A DNA stretch of 64,000 nucleotides from an uncultured Sphingomonadaceae bacterium (GTDB taxonomy: Bacteria > Pseudomonadota > Alphaproteobacteria > Sphingomonadales > Sphingomonadaceae), in contig CANMVC010000001.1 of NCBI GenBank assembly GCA_947501325.1, positions 868,001 to 932,000 of the forward strand, written 5' to 3'. The translations under genes and the position numbers were made by a program. Under the pieces are notes generated by a model. It was not told the DNA's origin. It made no database searches and saw only the letters and a list, made by a program, of their open reading frames with translations. The first letter of the stretch is position 1. Each line of letters begins with the position of its first letter. Shown here piece by piece: positions 60,161 to 64,000 of this stretch.

Positions 60161-60316
60161 CCTCTCCCCCGGGGGAGAGGATGTGGAGACTTGCGAACAT
60201 GTTCGCTAGTCGTAGCTGGTGAGGGTGCACAATGCGCGAAGGCAGAGCACCCTCATCCAACGCCGCCTAACCAGCAAGCTGGCAAGGCTTTTATCCTTCT
60301 CCCTCAAGGGAGAAGG
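60161..60316. repeat. Intergenic element made of nested palindromes
   Basis: The interval contains five inverted repeats: CCTCTCCCCC/GGGGGAGAGG (60161-60180), GCGAACATGTTCGC (60193-60206), GAGGGTGC/GCACCCTC (60221-60228 with 60247-60254), CCAGC/GCTGG (60271-60282) and CCTTCTCCCT/AGGGAGAAGG (60295-60316). It looks like a dispersed mosaic repeat between two genes on the same strand and ends 18 bases before the next ATG. Confidence 0.75.
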
Positions 60317-60334
60317 AAGAGAAGGAAGAAGCAG

Positions 60335-61984
60335 ATGAAAAAACGTACCGGCGCGCAGGTTTTGGTCGATCAACTGGTGATCCAGGGCACCGATCGCATT
60401 TTCACCGTACCGGGTGAGAGCTTTCTGTCCGTTCTCGACGCGCTGCACGATTGCGGTTCGATCGAAACCGTTTCGACCCGTCAGGATGGCAGCGCGGCAT
60501 TTATGGCCGAAGCCGATGGAAAAATGACCGGCAATCCCGGCATCGCCTTTGTCACCCGCGGTCCCGGTGCGACCAATGCCAGCATCGGCGTCCACACGGC
60601 GATGCAGGACAGCACCCCGATGATCCTGTTCATCGGCGATGTCGCGCGCGACGACCGGGACCGCGAAGGCTTTCAGGAAGTGGATTTCACTGCCATGTTC
60701 ACTCCGCTCGCCAAATGGGCGGCACGGATCGACAATGCCGCGCGTATCCCCGAATATATTGCGCGCGCCTTTGATACCGCCAGTTCGGGGCGCCCCGGTC
60801 CGGTGGTGCTGAGCTTGCCCGAAGATATGCTGCGCGATGTTGTCGAAACGCTCGACCGCCCCAAAGTGGTCGCGCCGGTACAGCCCATGTGCCCCAATGC
60901 AATGACTACGCTCACCGATTTGCTGCGCGATGCCACTGATCCGATTGCGATTATTGGCGGCGCCGGATGGTGTGCCAGCGCGCGCGAATATTTCGCTACC
61001 TATGCCGAGCGGATTGGCCTTCCGGTCGCCTGCGCGTTCCGGCGGCAGGATAATTTTCCCAATACTAGTCCGGTTTACGCGGGCAATCTCGGCTATGGCC
61101 CCAATCCCAAACTGGTCGAGCGGGTCAAAGCCGCCGATCTGGTCATCGCGGTCGGGGCGCGCCTGGGCGAGGCCACCACCGATGGCTATACACTCATCAC
61201 GCCGGATCATCCGGACCAGATATTGGTCCATATCCATCCCGACCCGGACGAGCTCAACCATGTCTATCGCATCGACCTGCCGATTTGCGCAGAGATGCAC
61301 GAATTTGCCGAACAGGCCGCGTTATGGGATGACGACCTGCTGAGCTTTGATGCAGGTAAAGCGGCGCATGCCGATTATCAGCAATGGACAACGGTCAAAC
61401 CAACCGACGCGAAACTCGATCTCGGGCCCTGCGTCGCAGCGATGCAGGACATGCTGCCGGCCGATGCGATCATCTGCAATGGCGCCGGCAATTTTTCCGG
61501 CTGGTGGCATCGCTACTGGACCTATGGCCCGTTTCCCAGCCAGCTGGCGCCGACATCCGGCGCCATGGGCTATGGCGTGCCGGCTTCCGTGGCCGCTGCC
61601 TTGCGCTCTCCCGAGCGCGTCTCGGTGGTGATAGCAGGCGACGGCGACTTCATGATGAACGGTCAGGAGCTGGCAACGGCCGTGCAATATGACGCCAACC
61701 TGCTCGTGCTGGTTATCGACAATGGCAGCTTCGGCACCATCCGCCTGCATCAGGAGCGCGAATATCCCGCAAGGCTATCCGCCACCACGCTGCAGAACCC
61801 CGATTTCGCGATGCTCGCCAAAGCCTATGGCGGATGGAGCGCGACTGTGGAAAGCACTGATGAGTTTGCTCCGGCGCTGGAACAGGCCATGCAGCACAAG
61901 GGGCTGCGCCTGCTCCACCTGAAAACCGACGTCGAATATCTCACTGCTGCCGGTGCCACGGTCAGCGGGTTGCGGAGCAAATAA
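60335..61984 (+). CDS. Thiamine-diphosphate-dependent enzyme, acetolactate synthase-like
   Basis: The 549-residue protein has the three domains of the ThDP superfamily: an N-terminal domain with the cofactor-activating Glu28 (TVPGESF), a central domain, and a C-terminal domain with the ThDP motif GDGDFMMNGQELATAV...NLLVLVIDNGSFG. It decarboxylates or ligates 2-oxo acids. I see no accompanying regulatory subunit, so it is unlikely to be the biosynthetic acetolactate synthase. The start at 60335 has GAAGGAAGAAG upstream. It follows the aldehyde dehydrogenase after the palindromic element. Confidence 0.9.
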   Translation: MKKRTGAQVLVDQLVIQGTDRIFTVPGESFLSVLDALHDCGSIETVSTRQDGSAAFMAEADGKMTGNPGIAFVTRGPGATNASIGVHTAMQDSTPMILFIGDVARDDRDREGFQEVDFTAMFTPLAKWAARIDNAARIPEYIARAFDTASSGRPGPVVLSLPEDMLRDVVETLDRPKVVAPVQPMCPNAMTTLTDLLRDATDPIAIIGGAGWCASAREYFATYAERIGLPVACAFRRQDNFPNTSPVYAGNLGYGPNPKLVERVKAADLVIAVGARLGEATTDGYTLITPDHPDQILVHIHPDPDELNHVYRIDLPICAEMHEFAEQAALWDDDLLSFDAGKAAHADYQQWTTVKPTDAKLDLGPCVAAMQDMLPADAIICNGAGNFSGWWHRYWTYGPFPSQLAPTSGAMGYGVPASVAAALRSPERVSVVIAGDGDFMMNGQELATAVQYDANLLVLVIDNGSFGTIRLHQEREYPARLSATTLQNPDFAMLAKAYGGWSATVESTDEFAPALEQAMQHKGLRLLHLKTDVEYLTAAGATVSGLRSK

Positions 61985-62004
61985 GCGCAAAGGCTGTATG
62001 CTAC

Positions 62005-62029
62005 GTGCTCCGCATCAAGTGCGGAGCAC
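62005..62029 (+). promoter_or_regulatory. Strong hairpin downstream of the thiamine-diphosphate enzyme
   Basis: GTGCTCCGCA (62005-62014) and TGCGGAGCAC (62020-62029) are perfect 10-bp arms around a 5-base loop, 20 bases after the stop. No T-run follows, so it may stabilise the message end or work with Rho. Further on, 62195-62204 and 62205-62214 are a tandem copy of GTGTGACCCT; otherwise the 245 bases to the EVE gene hold no gene. Confidence 0.5.
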
Positions 62030-62229
62030 AAAGATCGATCCGCTGGCTCGGATCAAAGCGCTTTCCTACAGGCGCTGCTTTATGATATTTCCTGAAGCTC
62101 GCTCTTTCTTAGTCTTGAATATCTATTCGCATCGGTTTGCCATAAGCCGTTATTTTCTTTGGCAAACCACAAAAATCTTTTCGCGCTTTAGGGGGTGTGA
62201 CCCTGTGTGACCCTCTATCGAAAAGCGGG

Positions 62230-62637
62230 CTATGCGGCCATCGCCAAAATCTCTTCCCATTCGTCCGCGGTTACCGGGGCCACCGACAAACGGGTCTGAC
62301 GAATAATCGCCAGATTGGCGAGCTTCGGGTTTTTCTTCATTTCTTTAAGCGGCACCGCTTTGTTCAATTTGCGCACCGGCTTCACCTTTACCGCAATCCA
62401 GCGACCGGTATCGTCAAATGGATCAGGAAATTGCTCTTCGCTGACTTCCATGATCCCGACAATTTCCAGTCCCTGCCGCGAATGGTAGAAAAACACCTGG
62501 TCGCCGACCTTCATCTTTTTCATATTGTTACTGGCCTGCGCGTTTTTGACCCCGTCCCAGGTGCCTTCTTTTTCCGCGATCAGGTCATCCCAGCCATATT
62601 CATCGGGCTCTGATTTTATCAACCAATATTGCGCCAT
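62230..62637 (-). CDS. EVE-domain protein
   Basis: The 135-residue single-domain protein begins with AQYWLIKSEPDEYGWDDL and contains TWDGVKNAQASNNMKKM and GDQVFFYHSRQGLEIVGIMEV, the EVE (PUA-like) signature. EVE domains bind modified bases in RNA or DNA. This is the common stand-alone bacterial form. It lies upstream of a short gap on the minus strand, 49 bases past the terminator that ends the fasciclin gene. Confidence 0.92.
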   Translation of the reverse strand: MAQYWLIKSEPDEYGWDDLIAEKEGTWDGVKNAQASNNMKKMKVGDQVFFYHSRQGLEIVGIMEVSEEQFPDPFDDTGRWIAVKVKPVRKLNKAVPLKEMKKNPKLANLAIIRQTRLSVAPVTADEWEEILAMAA

Positions 62638-62692
62638 CGGGGGCTCCTTTCACAAAAACATCACCCGCCAATAGCTGCGCAACAGACATAAA

Positions 62693-62723
62693 AAAAGGCC
62701 CCGCCGGTTGGACGGGGCCTTTT
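62693..62723 (-). terminator. Intrinsic terminator after the fasciclin-domain gene
   Basis: AAAAGGCCCCG (62713-62723 on the minus strand) and CGGGGCCTTTT (62693-62703) form an 11-bp stem around a 9-base loop, with a T-run continuing. It lies 20 bases past the fasciclin gene stop. Confidence 0.88.
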
Positions 62724-62743
62724 AACAGAATTTCGGCTCAATT

Positions 62744-63331
62744 TTAACCGGGCATTACAACCGTATCGATTGCGTGAATAACGCCATTGGAAGCTTCTAC
62801 ATCAACCATGGTCACGGTAGACTTTCCGCCAGCCGCATCTTCCAACACAACATTTTCGCCGTCCATGGAGGCTTTCAGTTCGCCGCCCTGAACCGTGGTC
62901 AAGGTCGCGGTTCCGCCGCCATCCGTGATCGCCTTTGCGACGTCGGCTGCGGTCAGTTTACCGGCTACCACATGGTAGGTCAGCAAAGCCGCCAAATCGT
63001 CTTTCTTCTCCGGTGTCAGCAGCGCGCTGAGTGTTTCTGGGTCCACTTTGGAGAAAGCATCATTGGTTGGCGCGAAGACCGTGAATGGCCCCTCGCCCGA
63101 CAAGGTTTCACCCAAATCAGCGGTTGTTACGGCCGTTACCAATGTAGAGAAATTTTCGTTACCCTGCGCTACGCCAACAATTGTCGTTGCTTCGTCTGCA
63201 TCAGCTGCCATGGCATCGGCGGCACCTTCTTCAACAGTGCCTTCAGCGCTGGCATCGGTTGCTTCTTGAGCACAAGCTGCCAGGGAAACTGTCGCCGCAC
63301 TGGCGAGGAGGATTTTAGAATAAATACGCAT
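62744..63331 (-). CDS. Fasciclin-domain lipoprotein
   Basis: The 195-residue product has a lipoprotein signal (LAAC, Cys20), an acidic Ala/Glu/Asp-rich linker (about 24-50) and a single FAS1 domain (NFSTLVTAVTTADLGETLSG, GPFTVFAPTNDAFSKV, LTYHVVAGKLTAADV, DVEASNGVIHAIDTVVMPG). FAS1 domains mediate adhesion or surface interactions. The ATG at 63331 is chosen because AAGGAAT lies upstream and the signal peptide starts there. A terminator follows. Confidence 0.92.
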   Translation of the reverse strand: MRIYSKILLASAATVSLAACAQEATDASAEGTVEEGAADAMAADADEATTIVGVAQGNENFSTLVTAVTTADLGETLSGEGPFTVFAPTNDAFSKVDPETLSALLTPEKKDDLAALLTYHVVAGKLTAADVAKAITDGGGTATLTTVQGGELKASMDGENVVLEDAAGGKSTVTMVDVEASNGVIHAIDTVVMPG

Positions 63332-63454
63332 TATATTCCTTTCATAATAGTCAAAAGCTGGCCGATGATGCGGTCCACACCCTGACATCATGAAGTGGAT
63401 GGTACGCCGCGTGAAACAAGGATTTTATCGACGAACCGAGGTAAAATCTGCGAC

Positions 63455-64000
63455 CTACCGTTTTTCCATGAACATGAAGTCGCGATCAAAGCTTTTCATA
63501 TGGGCGCCGCCGTCCACAAACAGCGTCTGTCCGGTCACGCTTTCCGCCCCTGCCAGATAGCAAATAGCGGCGGCAATATCATCGGAGGAAGACAGTCGGC
63601 CCAGCGGCATGCGTTCGGTCAAACGGGTCATTTGGTCCGGATCATAATCTTCTGTCGGTATCGTGAGACCAGGCGCCACACCATTGACGCGCAACCTATC
63701 CGAGCAAGCTACTGCGAGTGTTCTGATCGACTCCGCAAGCGCTTGTTTGGACAAGGTATAGCTCAGTTGATCGCCATTCGGATTGCGGACGCGCTGATCG
63801 ACAATGTTGACCACCGCAGCGCGCTGACCTTCGGGAACCTGTTGGGCCAATATTGTCGTCAGCAGGGTCGGCACCATCATGTTGATCTTTAGATGTCGAT
63901 CGAGTGAGACTTCGCCCAGACTGTCGGCATCATCATAATCAAACAGCGATGCATTGTTGACGAGCAGATCCGGTGCCTGGCCAAAATGATGCATGACAGC
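63455..64000 (-). CDS. SDR-family oxidoreductase, partial (5' end beyond window)
   Basis: The visible 3' part encodes at least 181 residues of a short-chain dehydrogenase: NNAS of the NNAG motif near its start, the catalytic Tyr-Lys in SYTLSKQAL, and GQTLFVDGGAHMKS at the end. The N-terminal NAD(P)-binding Gly motif is outside the window. The NNAS variant and the C-terminal segment are like pteridine reductase/FolM-type or dihydromonapterin-type SDRs, but the substrate cannot be decided. Confidence 0.88.
   Translation of the reverse strand, partial: AVMHHFGQAPDLLVNNASLFDYDDADSLGEVSLDRHLKINMMVPTLLTTILAQQVPEGQRAAVVNIVDQRVRNPNGDQLSYTLSKQALAESIRTLAVACSDRLRVNGVAPGLTIPTEDYDPDQMTRLTERMPLGRLSSSDDIAAAICYLAGAESVTGQTLFVDGGAHMKSFDRDFMFMEKR

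Noticed and set aside
1-64000. CRISPR arrays, insertion sequences, integrases, prophage genes, rRNA or tRNA genes
   Set aside because: None found; no transposase, integrase or spacer-type repeat is present, and gene order looks like stable chromosome.

Overview
The window reads as chromosomal DNA of a sphingomonad alphaproteobacterium, probably a marine Sphingorhabdus/Parasphingorhabdus/Sphingopyxis-type organism. The basis is the gene families (TorF-type porin, twin-transmembrane HIG1 protein beside a PduO-type adenosyltransferase, PhrB-type FeS photolyase, large TonB-dependent receptor, crcB-pseudouridine synthase-HAD order), the moderate GC content and the tightly packed operons joined by ATGA or TGATG overlaps. 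Genus is an inference; no rRNA or tRNA gene is present to fix it. No insertion sequence, prophage, CRISPR array or origin was seen.

Layout. 1-8.3 kb (minus strand): fluoride channel, RNA pseudouridine synthase, PaiB-like protein, HAD phosphatase and a small membrane protein; then ferrochelatase with a ribbon-helix-helix partner, a Tat-exported molybdenum hydroxylase subunit, a CoA-binding protein and the Fe-S carrier ATPase Mrp. 8.4-14.3 kb (plus): the membrane protease regulators HflK/HflC, an NTF2-fold protein, a DegP-type protease and a HerA-like ATPase. 14.3-23.5 kb: thioesterase, glutathione transferase, QueF, a proline-rich membrane protein, photolyase, mercaptopyruvate sulfurtransferase, cystathionine beta-lyase and an MscS channel. 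23.7-35.3 kb: porin, a peptide-type ABC importer lacking a binding protein, epoxide hydrolase, hydroxyacyl-CoA dehydrogenase, DUF1176 protein, the ergothioneine genes egtB-egtD, cobalamin adenosyltransferase, HIG1 protein and GluQ. 35.3-43.7 kb: HNH nuclease, PEP carboxylase, TylF-type methyltransferase, P450, an arginine-rich lipoprotein and an acyl-CoA desaturase.

43.7-57 kb is the most interesting part. It holds a type II secretion locus (gspC-D-E-F-G, then gspL-M) in which gspH, I, J, K and N are absent, followed upstream by a large TonB-dependent receptor, a lipoprotein with a ten-fold Pro-Thr linker, and a small secreted TPR-like protein. Three intergenic regions here carry in-register arrays of 7-bp units repeated every 11 bp that resemble PhoB binding sites (CTGTCAT-N4-CTGTCAT). 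This recalls the Caulobacter crescentus locus in which a phosphate-starvation lipoprotein (ElpS) lies beside a complete type II secretion set. The proposal that this is a phosphate-responsive surface-lipoprotein/secretion system with an incomplete pseudopilus gene set is inference, but the repeat arrays and the gene content are directly visible.

57-64 kb: a probable catabolic group (HAD phosphatase, SMP-30 lactonase, aldehyde dehydrogenase, thiamine-diphosphate enzyme), an intergenic element built of nested palindromes, an EVE-domain protein, a fasciclin-domain lipoprotein, and an SDR reductase cut by the right edge.
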